Source: Bisporella sp. PMI_857 (lineage: Eukaryota; Ascomycota; Leotiomycetes; Helotiales; Helotiaceae). Taken from it: a DNA stretch of 64,000 nt. Location of the stretch: positions 62,001 to 126,000 of the forward strand of contig JAJSPD010000070.1 of NCBI GenBank assembly GCA_021307315.1. The letters run 5' to 3'. A program made the translations under genes and the position numbers. The notes beneath the pieces are model-generated. The model was not told where the DNA came from, ran no database searches, and saw only the letters and a list, made by a program, of their open reading frames with translations. Shown here piece after piece: positions 34,255 to 47,400 of the stretch (position 1 is its first letter; each line of letters opens with the position of its first letter).

Positions 34255-34870
34255 GCATTAACCAAATTCTTTTAAATAAAAACATGTGTAAATGCGATTA
34301 TTAGCACTGCGGGTTAAATATTGCATCAGCAATTTTAAAAGAACATTACTAACTCTTAAAATCCCGCTGTGCAAAGAAGCTAAAATGGCAACCCTTGATT
34401 AAAAGTCGGTGGATCCCGAAAACTACTGTTCAGCCAGTAAGCTAAAAAGTATAAAGTAGAAATGGATATCTGGCGATAAAGCGGAGTTCTTTGATGTTTG
34501 TCCAATTCTCAATGCAATGTGTATCAACAATGGCTGTACGTATGTCGTAGTTTATTTACTAATGTTACTTCGGCTTTGCGCTGCCAAGGGTAGTAATTGA
34601 CACCTAATGCAACACCTTTCCATGCTACTTTAATGCAGAGGCACCATGTCTCAGCCGCATATTTATTGTCTCTCGAAGGCAATTTGTCACAGCTCGCCAT
34701 AGCTACATCAAATTGGAGATACATCGTTGTATGGAAAAAAGAGGTCAGGCTCTGGTTCGCCTGATCATGTATTCTGGACAATTAAGTAACCAGGAAGCAA
34801 AGAATGCACGCCTTATGCATTCATTGACTTTCTCCGCCTATATCCAATACTTGAATTAGACTGTTGAACG
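34255..34870. other. Intergenic, no gene recognised
   Basis: Downstream flank of the LTR and of the kinase-like pseudogene; a minus-strand frame at 34524-34781 is unrecognised. Confidence 0.25.
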
Positions 34871-36303
34871 CTATGGGATCGTATTATAGACGCCAATGCC
34901 CATCGTGCTTGCATCGGCGAGACTTTTGCGTATCTCCTGAATGAAGAGCACGCCCTGTTCATACCAATTGCTACTCTCCCTCTCTACAAACATCAATACA
35001 TTTCCGAAACCTTTCTTAATGCATGTAAGACACCTTATTACCAGCTTTGAATAAGCCTCTCCCATCTCATATGCAAGTCGGTCCCCTGCAAGGGTGATAT
35101 ATACCTTCTGCTCAATCAGAGGTTCGGTCATAGTTTGGATGATGGGGCCATTCTCTTCCAATTTGCTTTCGCTTCAGAAAGCAGATCTGAGCGTCTTGCG
35201 ACATTGTTCTCGTACATAATGAAAGAGTCCCATAAGCCAATCTCGAGAAGACAAACCCCAAGGCTGTATATATCGTGGCCGGTGTTGTACTTAGACTCAG
35301 CTGCCTCGTCAGGAAGAGCCCAGCGCTCTGGGTGCTGATACATCTCCAAGGCCCAGTCATCGTAAGCCTTTCGCTTAGATACCTGGGCAAGCTCTCGAGC
35401 ATACTGCCAGTCCGCGAGAATTGGTGCTCGTATCACTTTCGGACGCTCCAACTCGGGACAGTCACCAGGGAAGAGCAAGATAGACTCTAGTCGGAGGCAC
35501 TTATGAACAAGTTGTTGCTCGTGAACATGGTATATAACCTCTGCTAATTTGCGGGGAAGAAAGAGGCGAAAGTTACGTGGAATTAGTGGTACAGGCGTGT
35601 TGGCCAGATCCGTAAAGATGTCTCGGAGCAAATTCGGCTTTACTCGGTCCTTGAGGAGAGCAAAGAAGAATCGAAAGCGTTGATCTTGCAATTCGAGTGC
35701 ATTCATTACCTGAAAGCCAATGAAGTCAGGCAAGCCCTTTGATGAATTGAAACTGGGTATTTCGAGCAAGGTCGAGCGTCCTGGTATAACGGCCCAGGAA
35801 CTACCTTGTCATCGAATAGGCATTGTACTTTCCCTCGTTGATTTGGAAATTGAATTCCCCCCGGCTTACCCTCGCGGATGAGAACTTGAGTCTTGTCGAG
35901 GCTCTAATAAGACAGAATTGGTTGTCGCGAAGTTCAAATCGGGATCTCAAAGAATTGGAGGCTACTTGAGCTTGGACTTGTTGCCAAAGTTGAAATTCTA
36001 GGTCGCGCATGTTCTGGATCACTGCAACAGCCTTTTCCTTAGCAGCTCTCGTCTTGTTTTGGCAGTCAACAGCTGACTTTAACTTGCAGATTTGTTGATC
36101 CAAGTCTTTCATGCACGTCCATAATGTTTGGGCACTGGCTTGAAGATCCTTCCTTAAGCCTTCGTCCGAAGTGTCAACACAAAGGTCCTCAACCGTCTCT
36201 GGAGCCCTTCTCATTGTGCCATGCTCCAAGGAGATGATAAAGTCTTGTATCTTTTTTTTTCTGGTAATTACGAGATATCTCCTAGCTGTTTCGACGGCCA
36301 TCA
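34871..36303 (-). pseudogene. Protein-kinase-like (HeLo/incompatibility-type) gene, frame broken
   Basis: Three minus-strand segments make one fungal kinase-like protein: 36301-35801, 35769-35128 and 35161-34871. The first is a helical coil-rich region. The second reads KLAEVIYHVHEQQLVHKCLR, then ESILLF and ILADWQYAR, then DIYSLGVCLLEIGLWDSF, the C-lobe pattern of the kinase-like domains found behind HeLo-type domains in fungal incompatibility-related proteins. It lacks a normal HRD (VHKCLRLES) and DFG (LADWQ), so it is probably a pseudokinase even before damage. The third segment ends with SNWYEQGVLFIQEIRKSLAD. Segments 1-2 and 2-3 join only by frameshifts near 35800 and 35160, with no usable splice sites. 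An N-terminal domain is not visible. Confidence 0.6.
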
Positions 36304-38254
36304 GCTGCCATGAACGAACGTTTTCAGGAGGCCCGGCACCGCGAGAGCGAGCCCAACGAGGCCAATAATGTCATCTATAACAAACGGCATGTTCGTTATA
36401 GGTTCTGCCGGCTAGCCGATAAATTCTTGGACAGGAATTTGAATAGAAATATTCGGTCAAGCGTAAGCACCTATGGACTCAAAAGTCTCCATCTCAAGTC
36501 TGGTATGATGGAACGGCCGCATCTTCAAATAAAAGGTTGCCTTAGACACCTACGTGGTGGTGTAGCTTATTGCTATTGGAAGAACTAAATTGTGCTGCTG
36601 CTTGTACAACCAATGGAGAGCTTCGGCAGCGATATGGAAGTTGCGAGAAATTAAAAACTACTTTCAACCTAAGGTACCACGGAGAACATATGCAACCTGG
36701 TACGAAGGGGCGTGGTGTCAGCCTTAGGACTCTTCTACCTTATTTACCCAACTATCCTAAGAGGAGACAGCTTTTATCGGCTTGCAATAGCAATGGATAA
36801 CACGAAATTGCTGAGCGAGGAAGGTAAGTAATTTCCATTGTCTAGATTGAGTTGATGACACAGGAGAGGATAACTCTGATCTAGCCACTCTTTCGAGTGC
36901 GATCTCTCTAACGCAGTACAAGACAATTGGATACAATGGTTGGCTGAAGCTATAACGCTAAGCCGTGCCCAGCCCGTTTTGATTTCTACACGGTGGTCTT
37001 GTTCATCGCTCCAGCGCCTAGAAAGTCATGACATAATCTACCCAATGTTTGCTTGGTGTTCGGGGACCTGAAAACTGCGCATATTTCACGCTCCCTTGTC
37101 GGCCATGCGCACTAATCCGCGATTGGCCTAGTACTCCAAACCAAGAATCAGTCCGGAACGACCCATTAGCCATGTTCCAATTCCAGAATACGAGACTGAC
37201 GTGTGAGGTCGGCGTTAGGTATGGGGAATAAGCCAAGCTTGCGCCTGAGCCGCGACACTGTACAGCAGCAAGCCTGTGAAGACGGGAGATCCTGGCATGT
37301 TTGGTCGATCATAAGGCTGAGCATCATTTCTGGAGAGGGTTTGCAAAAAGGCGGATGACGCACAGCATTTTACCTATCCCTTCTATTCCTAAACAAAGGT
37401 TATTTCTCAATTTTTACGTCGGTTTACCAGGGCGGGTTACAGGGGCTGAAGTAGGGTACCGCTTCTCCCACCGCCTCCGGATTCAGAATACACAGATATG
37501 AGGATATATATTAATCTCTGATGATTTGGTAAGGCCACCTCGCGCATCAATTACCGCCCGACATCTGCCCTTGCAAAACTTATATAGGGATTCAATATAT
37601 TCGTTAGGAGTAGCCGCCCAAGTGTCCCAGGTGAGCGTTGCAAAGAGCGAGATTGTACTAGAGAAGTGAATGGCCAGAGCTAATCAGGGCGAGAGAGATA
37701 AAGCGGGTGTTTAAGAAGTGTTGTGTGGCTAAATGTGAGAGCGTTAATAAAGTTCTAAAAGAAATCAAAAATGTTAAAGCCAATAAAATCAATTAGAATA
37801 AAAATTTCTAAGTGCAAATCTTGACAATCCAAAGCTAGTGTAAGCTAATTTTACAAACTATTATTCTCCATGTAAATTGCTTTGCCGAAGATGGGTTAAG
37901 TCTATTGCTTCCTTATTTGCTTTCCAAATGTGCGATTCCATGCCAGACCTACACACAGTCCTTGAAATCCTGCCAAAGAACACATTTTGTTCGATTCGCG
38001 ACCCTAGCACTCGTCCTACTCCTTACTAACAAGAATTAGTCAAACTGCTTGTAATAGGCCGTGAAGTCTGAGTCAAGAGGATAAAAAGCTCTCACAACGT
38101 ATTTCTTACATCAACTGCTTCCCCATATTTCCTCCACATCCAATATCCATCTCGACCCCCTCCCGCCTTCATTCCTCGCTCCTCTCTCCACAAAAGCACA
38201 GCAGCCAGCCAACATACCACAATTCTCACACTGTCCCTCGGATTTTATTGCCTA
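36304..38254. other. Long intergenic stretch, no gene recognised
   Basis: About 1.95 kb with short overlapping frames only. AT-rich near 37730-37860. The part nearest 36304 would be the 5' region of the kinase-like pseudogene and may contain its lost N-terminal exons. Confidence 0.3.
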
Positions 38255-41200
38255 TCATGCCTCGCTACTTTTCATTGCAATTGCTTTATGCTCTTGCAAA
38301 AGTGCCGCCATTTCCTCCCCACCCGCATCAATAGCTACACCCAAAGCAGAATTATGCTCCCCAACACGAAGAACCGCATTGACATCGGCACCATTCTTGA
38401 TCAGCAACATAACGGAGTCTTTCACATATTTGAAATGGAAAGGATATGTTGACGCAGCCGCTGCTAAAGCAGAGCCGTAATAGCCTGTACAAGCTTCCAT
38501 GTTAACATCGGCACCTTTGCCAATCAAGAGTCCCATAATGTGCCCGTAAACATCTGGATAAAATGATGATGGTGTTGCTGCTGCTGCTGCAATAAGAGCA
38601 GACCCATAATTCCCAGACTCGAGCCGTACATTGGCCTCTGCGCCGTTGTCAAGCAGTAGCTCTACCCTTGCCACCTTATCAGTCGTTTCAGAATCTATAG
38701 CAGCAGCCGATATTAGAGCTGTGCCGTAGATACCTGTCTTGCTTATGTGATTGACATCAGCGCCGGCCTTGATTAGGAGCTCCATGATCTCGCTACCCCG
38801 GCCCCATATCTCCTGTGCTGCCGCTATCAACGCAGATCCGTATAAGCCCCTAGCTTGGAGATTTACGTCGGCGCCTTGGTCAATAAGCAGAGCCACCACA
38901 TCTTTCTTTCCGTCATTTGCGGCGGCAGTGAGGGCAGACCCAAACTCCGCCGCTTCAAGAATGAGATTGACGTCAGCACCTTCATCGACCAATAGCTTCA
39001 CCATTTCCGTGTTCCCGGTCAAAGCAGCCTCAGCCAAGGCCGAACCTACATTTCCCGCCTTTAGCTGCATGTCTATTTGAGCACCGTGCTTCATCAGCAA
39101 CTTTATGACTGCTTTGCTTCCTCCCCAAGACGCGGCAACAAGGGCAGAGGCATAACTCCCATCCACTACCTCTGTGTTGACATCGGCACCGCAGTCAAGC
39201 AAGGCCTGTACTATGCTCGCCCTCCCACCCCAACAAGCTGCCACTAGTGGAGACCCAAATCGGCCAAAACGTTTCTGTACATTTACGTTCGCACCTTTTT
39301 CTATCAAGAGGCTAACAATTTGTTCTTTCGCCCTCCAGGCATCTTCAGACAGTGTGAAACCGCGATGCGCTCTCTCCTCGGTCCGGGATTCTCGTTGGCC
39401 TACTTTCCCACCAGAGCGGTATGACCCATCCAGTGAACAGTCGCAAGCGGCAATCAGAAGTAAATCCAAAGTGCTCTGATTTATGCTTAATCCCGAGCCA
39501 AAAAGCAGCTTCTTGAAAAGAGTGATGAGACTTTGAAAGGCTGAGAAGCATAGGAGACTGGAGTAAACATCATCTGCCGACATTGCTTTCATGTTCGGAT
39601 ATACATATGAGTAGAGACTGTCATAATTATTGGCGTAGCGTTTATACGGGTATAGTCGCCAATCCTTAAATACTTGGTTCGCCAGCTGTAAATGCTCCTG
39701 GAGATCTCTTTCGGGGTTCACTTTTGCAAATAATTCTGCGTGTTTAATCCAGAATGGCGAATATAAGAGGAGTGGATGAGAATCTAAGACCGCCTTCCAG
39801 AAGCTCTGTAGCGCTTCAGAGTTCTGAGAATATGGCGATGGTGCTTCACGTTCCGAAAGCCTCAGCATCTCTGACTGTTGCAAGTAACGCGTACAGCAGT
39901 TCAGCATTAGTTCATGTCCTCTAGCTTTCATACTCGATGATCCAGCCTCGTCAAGCTCCAGAGGAAGTTGGGTTTCGCTAAGGAAGTCTTTGACAGATTG
40001 GTGCATAAACTGGACTTCGGTGGACAAGTGATACTTCACAGAGTGTGTTATCTCGATAGTTCTGTCCTTTTCGATGACGTCCACGAGACCACGGCACCAG
40101 GTCAGAATGCGGATCTTCATTTCTTCTGCTGTTCGGATTGCCTTCTTGCTCCTATGGGAGTCATCGAGAGCTTGAGAGGCAACTGATAGATCTAATCCCA
40201 TGATGGATATAAGTTCCTCGATCGACAGAGGTCTTTCTGCGACGAGAATAATTTGCAAAAGTCGTATAGTTTCGGAGTGATGCTCTTTCTTGACCTTTCG
40301 CAAGCAGCTTCGGAATAGTTCCCATAGCCCCACAGGGGTATCTGAGAGAATTTCACGAATGCGGTCAACATCTTCATAGTCGTTCATAGCCGCCATAAGG
40401 TCATCAACCACTAGCTTAACCCACAGAAATACACTGTCTGCTTTGCGCGTAATTTCTTCAACTAGGGCTGGTACAACCGAATGATAACCCATTCCTGTAC
40501 AACTCTCGGCCGTCATGGTGAGCTTGCTGGTAACATATGTCTGAATATCTTCAGAATTGCAACTGCCAAGGTCAATCGTCATCCAGTTTGTCCTGTGGTT
40601 TATAAAATTATCAGGTCTACTGGACAAACAAAATGCAATGCTTCTCTGGGATCCAGTCGCGTTTGCTGCGATTTGTTGCTCTAAGAATTCAAAAATATCG
40701 GCCGGGAGGAAATTCTCGCCTTCGTCAAGGGCATCTATGAAGACCAGGCAAGATAAGCCTGGCGTTTGGAATGCAGCATCAAGCATCTTCATCAAGGTCT
40801 CTTGTGTCCACACAACGTTGCGCACCTGCGAGTTTCGGACTTCGTTAATATCGGAATGGAAAGGCTCCAGGGCTTTGTAAACGGTCCGCTCTTGAAACAA
40901 AAGCTGGTACAATATCGTACGGAGCATGGCACTAATCGACTTCTCCATTGCTGCGCCCCTGCTGTGGAAGAAGAAGCCACATACTGCAGAGCGGATACCT
41001 TTGCTTTTGTCTGACTCTTCCTTTCTGAAAAGATGCTTCATGAGAGTGGACTTTCCGCAACCCGCCTTTCCCTTTATCAAGAGCTTACCACCCGGTGAGG
41101 TTTTCCAGTTCACATAGTCATTGGAAGTCCGAACCCACTCGTAAGTAGCCTTGTATGCGGTGTCGACCTTGTTCTCACGAGCATCCATTTCCGGGAACGA

Positions 41201-42587
41201 GAGCAATTTGAGGAGGTCTAGACTCAGATAAGTAAGGATTATAGGTAGAATGTATGTGGGTCTCACCATTGTGACTCTCTGGACGTGGAGGCTCAACATC
41301 ACCTAGAGGCTTTCATTACTACCCAGATCAAAGCAAAGATATTTAATACCGGCTGTAATAAACTAAATATACAAGTACTAACCAGCCCATTCTCGCAAAA
41401 TTCCGGCTATATTCTTGTACCCAACGCTGCTCTCACTGTCGAATCTACAGACACTTCTATGGTCGCAGCCTGGCATAGGCAGGATTCGCTCCCCAGGAAT
41501 GTCCAAGATGCCAGAAATATCATCGACAATCTATCAAATCATTAACTGTACGTATAAGATATATGTGGCTTTATGATCACTCACTCTTGTTTTGGCTGGC
41601 GGGGTTATTTCCTGCTCGATAAAAGAAGCGATCTTGATATTTTGTGGTTGATTCCTAAAGTTGGTCGAGATTGCCTTCAGGCCTGAGGAATCCTTGTTGA
41701 GAGAATTAATAAGGTCTGTACGCATAGAGCCCGTAAACCTTGAGACACTTGACAGTGCTATGTTGGCGATGCCTAGAAGCACGTTTGGAAGTTCTGTCTG
41801 AGAGGAGCCTCGATGCGGAGTGGCCAAAAAAAGGATAGCGCTGGTAGCTGTATTGATAGCTCCATAGTCAGTGTGATCAATTACAGCAGTGATCAGAGCC
41901 TATAAAGATATGTCAGGTTTAAATTAACCTAGCATGTTGTGATCTATGCTCACCTGCTTCACAACCAACCCTCCCATGCTATGGCAGATGAAAATGATAC
42001 GGCGATCTGATTCCTGAGAATACAATCAATTACCTAGACACAAGTGTGTATCCCAGTAAAGAACTGTTCATAAATTACACAGTGGCAGTTCTGAATTATG
42101 ATTTCGACGAGGTGTTGCTTACTTCCGAATTCAGCACCTCGCGCTTCAGATCTTCCAACAATGACCGGGCAAATGTATCAATATTTCCAGTCCCCTTTGA
42201 GCAAAAGACATCAGCTGGGTATCCGAATGAGAAAACTCGACTGCCTGGAAATTGAGCAGGTAGAAAATCCCGAAGCCAAAGCTTTCGATTTTCGTGGGCC
42301 CAGGTACCGTAGGCATCGCCTGTGATTCCATGGACGGCAATGATGTCGAGAGGGTAGCGTTTCTGCTCGCTAGTAGTAGCATCCACGGTAGAAAGTGACG
42401 TCGGGCTCAGCAAGAATAGTCCATATTTCTCAGTGCGCTTCACATTTTCTTGGCCTTCTGCGATTTTATCTACCGGCTGATTGGTTGTTGAATGTTCCGA
42501 TGGTACGGTCTTTATCAGCGCGGACGGCGTCCCAGCGGCTATTGGTAATGCTGCTTTCTTTCTCTTGCATCTAAAAAGACAAGTCAT
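38255..42587 (-). CDS. NLR-type protein: alpha/beta hydrolase - NACHT - ankyrin repeats
   Basis: Six exons, 42587-42123, 42013-41954, 41899-41585, 41530-41383, 41302-41267 and 41217-38255, join in phase to 1328 residues. The N-terminal alpha/beta-hydrolase (DUF676/PGAP1-like) shows AVHGITGDAYGTW, the nucleophile elbow ICHSMGG (Ser167), FLATPHRGS and a late MPGCDHRSVCRF histidine region, so it looks catalytically complete. FPEMDARENKVDTAYKATYEW marks the linker seen in fungal STAND proteins. The NACHT domain has P-loop GKAGCGKST (about 391-399) and Walker B LVFIDALDE (about 499-507). From about residue 965 to 1320 run some ten ankyrin repeats (GSALIAAAQ, GADVNL-type units). In such fungal NLRs a ligand-sensing repeat region triggers NACHT oligomerisation and activates the N-terminal effector, here a lipase/esterase-like domain (inference). 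Introns are 49-109 bp. Confidence 0.93.
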
Positions 42588-43484
42588 TTCTGCTATTTTT
42601 TTTTCTTAAAAAAAAGTTATGATGCGAAAGGTGATGATCGCCTTTGAAGAGCGGCCACGCACCTTTTCAAGAGTAGTCTATTTGCTAGGGGAGGGGTTCA
42701 AATAAGAATCAATGTAGGGTAGCACGGCAGAAGCCACCAGGCTTTGGAGGCATGGTTTTCAAGCCAGGCGTGCCGTGTTCAGCTCAGCTCCCCGAAGCCC
42801 AATCAGGCTCGGTTTTGGAAGCCTTAAGAAGTGGTAAGGATCCCAGAAATGGCAGAGAAACTGCCTGGCAAATAAGATCCCTCCCGAGAAGAGGGTATAA
42901 TTATTGTTTGTATTGCATGAAGGTGCTGCCTCCAGAACAAGAGCTAAAAAGCGTAATTTGCCCCACTTTGGTCCCGTGACCTTCCCCGTTGCAAGTGAAG
43001 TGTGACGTGTCCGCCGCGGCTGAAAAGTAGCTAGCCTCATAATATCTGCCTTTGATCAGGGAGGAGAATGGGGGCCGATAATAATTTGAACCTACTTTCA
43101 CTATAGCGAAGGCGACCACGCAATAAATGAAAATGAGTAATTTTCTAATAATTATAATTGTAATAAATCAGTATTTTGTAACCCTCGCCATAAACTCCTA
43201 TCAACGCATAACACTGCTAGGGCTTATCAGCCTGCTCCATGGTATCAAAGCGGGAGAGCACAGAGCAGATGGTTGGTGGCCTGATGACTCGGGTCGCCTG
43301 CCGCCGCAAGTGAGGTCCGGCGTATATATCGCATTTACTTATTTGAGAATAAATCCAACTGCTCAACTTGACTCTTCTGCCCTAAAACGTCTTTTTGTAA
43401 TACACACATCTTATCCTAAATCCTATCACACTAGGAATTTCTTCACCGAGAATCCTTTTAACGACACAACCACTTGCAACAAAG
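42588..43484. other. Intergenic, no gene recognised
   Basis: Upstream region of the NLR-type gene (minus) and of a possible small plus-strand gene. Frames at 42759-43119 and 43127-43594 overlap and match nothing known. Confidence 0.3.
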
Positions 43485-43922
43485 ATGGCCGACAACCGTC
43501 CAAGTCGAAGGAACAGCGGGATCGGAGGTTAATGGCGAAGTTACCAAAAATATCGTTGATAACCCAGAGATGGCCACCCTTGTGCAAAACCTAACAAATC
43601 TCGTGCTTTCGAAGGCAGCCATAACGAAACAAAGTGAGCTGCATCGACGAGCTCGGGCATTGTCTACAGCGGAACGTGCTTTCTGCTCCGGCACAAGATC
43701 CAACTAGGACTCAACTCTTCAAGTCGCCATTGGCGACTAGCTTCGAGATTAGAAATACGCAGCTTCGGACTGATGACAAATGTCCTTCGACCTTTGTCGA
43801 TAATGAGCAATACTGTGCTTCGCATACTTTTCGAAATTTATTTACGGAACGAAGAGCGCTCTGCTAGGGAAATTGAAGATCTTGACGAGTTGGCTATTGA
43901 AAAATGCTCGCCAAAAGGGTGA
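43485..43922 (+). CDS. Possible small hypothetical gene, unrecognised
   Basis: The stretch reads like coding sequence but in more than one frame: MADNRPSRRNSG from 43485, VNGEVTKNIVDNPEMATLVQ in a second frame (about 43530-43705), then LRNEERSAREIEDLDELAIE toward 43920 in a third. An acidic, E-rich part follows. No clear introns connect them. It could be a frame-broken remnant of an uncharacterised gene. No function is proposed. Confidence 0.25.
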
Positions 43923-44418
43923 GAAGAGGATGAATCAGACAATTCTGAGAATGAGGGCTATATACATACAGGTGAGGGTGGCGAGGAAGAGGAGGGAGAG
44001 GGGGACACACGGCCAGCAAAACGCCGTTCCCATTACATCCAAATAAAGGCATTATTTTCCTTCATCCGCTCTCTTCCAATAAGTACCCAAGCAGCGTGCC
44101 GCTTGCCTAATTTATCTACGCTGAATCCATGATCATTTGCCATTTGAAGCCTTTGATACTCGATTATAGTCTGTTGGGTTTCTCAACAACTAGTCTCACC
44201 TCTTCTAAGAGATACAGACCTACCCCTTGCTTTCTCTGCAGGATGCAAGCTCTTGCTTCAATCGACCATTTTACCTAGCCTTTTGCTCAATCACCTCTGA
44301 GAGGTTAGGGCGTGAGCGGTTTTAGATGCTTGCACGGTAAATCGGTACGAATGCATTACTGAATGTAGCTCTTACAGCATATCTAACCCTATTTAATGAC
44401 AGTGGAAAGCGACATGCT
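43923..44418. other. Intergenic, no gene seen
   Basis: A GA-rich strip near 43973-44010 (may code an acidic tail of the small gene), then a featureless spacer. Confidence 0.3.
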
Positions 44419-47400
44419 TCATTTTGGTGGTTCATCGTTGAGCTTCTCACCTACGAGCTTCTCATTGACGCTTGGGTCTACTCCATCTTTTCCTTCTCGC
44501 GACTCCGGGTCGTCTGAACCAGGTCCTTTTTTCCTTTTTAAGGACTGCAGCCTCTCGACCAACTTTAAACTCCCCTCTTTCACCCAGGCAACAGCATCAT
44601 CGACCCAATCCTTGAAAGAGTCCCAAATATTCCAGTAAACGAAGTCCCATATGAAAGCAATTACTTGGAAGATGGGATGCCAGGCCGGATGTGTGACCCA
44701 TGAAAATATAATCCATAACTTCCTCCATCGACTTCTGACATCCATTAAGACAAAGTCAAGATGTCTTTTCGAATTTCGGATTCTGTCTCGCATCCCGTTC
44801 ACCGTGAAGGCTAGGATGAGGAATGGAAGTATTATCGCCACCGAGAGAGGGACTGTATAAGCAGTTAAGAGAGCCTCGGGGGAAAATTCGGAATAATACT
44901 TACAGATGAACTTGGATACGTATCGGAAACTGAGGGCGGAAGTGCCATCTTTATTCTTGGGCCAGTCGCTAACCGGGATCGCAAAGAAAGCTGCCATAAA
45001 TGAAAGTGGAAGCTGAGCTTAAAATTAGTAGATTCCATCATCATTTGGTGGAATAGACTTACAAATATAATTGTGACGATCGTGAATACCATGAGAGTCT
45101 GAGAACGGATGTTAGTCAGGATGTTATATAATCATCTCAGACGGGACCCTGCCTTTCCTTGCCTATCACTTTGTTCGGCCTGCATTCTCGTGGTTCTGGC
45201 TTCGGATGCATTCGCTTGCTTTTGCTTCAGTTCGAGAACTTGATTGATCTGCTGAAAGTGAGAAACATAAATAAAGATATGCATCGAGTCATTACCGCTT
45301 CGAGGGTGTCTTTGGCTTTCTTGGACAGGGCTTTGATCTCCAAGCATTGATCCTTCCCATTCTTCACGAATTGCTCCATACTCGCCATCAGGGGTTCACC
45401 CTTGATCTCCAAGCTTTGATCCTCCGTATTTTTTATGGACTGCTCCGCGCTCACCTTATCGGTCGCATTCTTGAGCTCCAAACTCTGAACTTCCACATTC
45501 TTCAAGGACTGCTCCACGGGGGCCTTCTGGTTCTCATCCTTGAGTGCGAAACGGTTGAGTGCCCGAGCGAAATCATCCAAGACCTTATTTTGCTCATCTT
45601 GAACCTCAAGGATCATTTTAAGCTCGTCGATAATGTCCTTTACTTCTATCAGCTGTGACGTCTCTTCAGTTATGTTGTTGAAGGAGTCAAGAAGCTCTGA
45701 AATCTTTTTCTCTGGATCTTCAATCATTTCAGCTTTCAGTTCCTCATGCTCTCGCCACCGTGTATACCGCATATAACGCGTATATCTACGCCTCGAGGAG
45801 AACATTTCGCCATCGCTATCGCTCCAATCAGTTTCCAGATCTCCGTGGGACTTCCGGAATTTCTGCTCCAAGAAGCGTCGAAATTCCATTTCAGTATATT
45901 CTTTTCCCCTTTTATGTCTGTCTTGTACTCTCTTATATAGCATTGAAAGGTACTCCAAATCTGCGTTGAAGTTCCTAAAGAAGGTTGCTTCCTTAGCAGA
46001 CTTTATTGCTATTAGAAATTGTTCTTTTAGTAGGGGTACAGGATTGCGAGAGACTTGCCACATCCCCGATAGCTTCCTGATATATCTCCAATAAATACGG
46101 ATGGGGAAACAACAACTTGGCATCCGTTGTGAAAATGGTGGAGCACCTCTTCACGATTGTGACCGCAAGATCTTTGACCGAACAGAAGGGTTCTTCCCTA
46201 GGTCCCCGGATGTGCTCAACAAGATTTGTTAGGAAGTCGTAATTGTTGCTTGCATTCTTCGTTTGGCGCCATGTCTGAGGAAAGCTTGTAATCAAGACAT
46301 CTGCATTAAAGCATAAGGTTTTTCAAAAATATATTTGGTTGACAACATAGGGGAGGAACACACCTTCGAACATCCAAAGCCATAATTGATCCACCATGAC
46401 TACCTTTAACGAGCTTTTTTCCTGGTGTCGCTGAGTCCTCTTGCCCCCCCTCAGAAGGATTTGGTCGACGTCTCTTTCTTCTGTGCTTCGCAGCACAGAG
46501 TAATATGACTGATCCAGAGTTCGGCGGACGTGAAGACCCTTCGAACCCCTCTTCAACGAGATTTTTGCTTCGTGCCGCTGGGCCCGCTTACCCCGCTTAA
46601 GAAGGATTTGGTCGACGTCTCTCTCCTCCGTGCTTGGCAGCATAGAGTAATGTGACTGATCCAGAGTTCGGCGGACATGAAGACCCTTCGAGTCCTTCAT
46701 ATACGCGCGAATCAAAGAAGCATCAGGTAGTTCGTCCAATGCTTCATCATAATCCTCGTCACTAAACCAATATCTCGACCGTTCTTCATCGAAATGCCTC
46801 GCCTGTTCAACTCGTTTGATCACTTTTGACATTTCTTTTCTATTGCTACTTGTTTCAACATTGAGGAACGGCAACTGCGGAGCATTAACGCTCTTTAGAT
46901 GCGCATTTGGATCTGGATATACGCACAAAAAGGGACAGTGATTTCCTATCCTTGCCTTCTTTTACGGATGAGACCATCTTTGAAGACCAAGGTTTCATAC
47001 CCCGATGCTCTTTTGCATCTAGAGGAAGTAAATTTTGCATCCCTAGTCGGGCGAAAAGACCCTGAAATAGCGTCAGCAGTGTGCAAGACGAAGGATTGGA
47101 TTCACAATCTCATCTCTGATGGGAAAATAAATGCTATACTTCGACCCAATCGATCTCATCGTATGTTAGTCACTTTGAGGATACGACATTAGCTGTCCCC
47201 AACTTACATTATTGGCAGGAACGTGGTACCAGGTGAAACGAGTCTTTCCGAGACCTTTCTGAGTCATCTCTGCTTTGGCCAAAACCGGTTTGCAAATCTC
47301 ATCAGGCTCGGTCACGTACAAAATATCATGAATACTCGCCGTCCTGATGTCAGAAACTTCCTGGCCGGCATCGGTAGAAAAAAAGTTGCCAATGGTGATG

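Noticed and set aside
38751..39479. Plus-strand frames opposite the ankyrin repeats
   Set aside because: Shadows of the NLR-type gene; periodic only because the ankyrin repeats are periodic.
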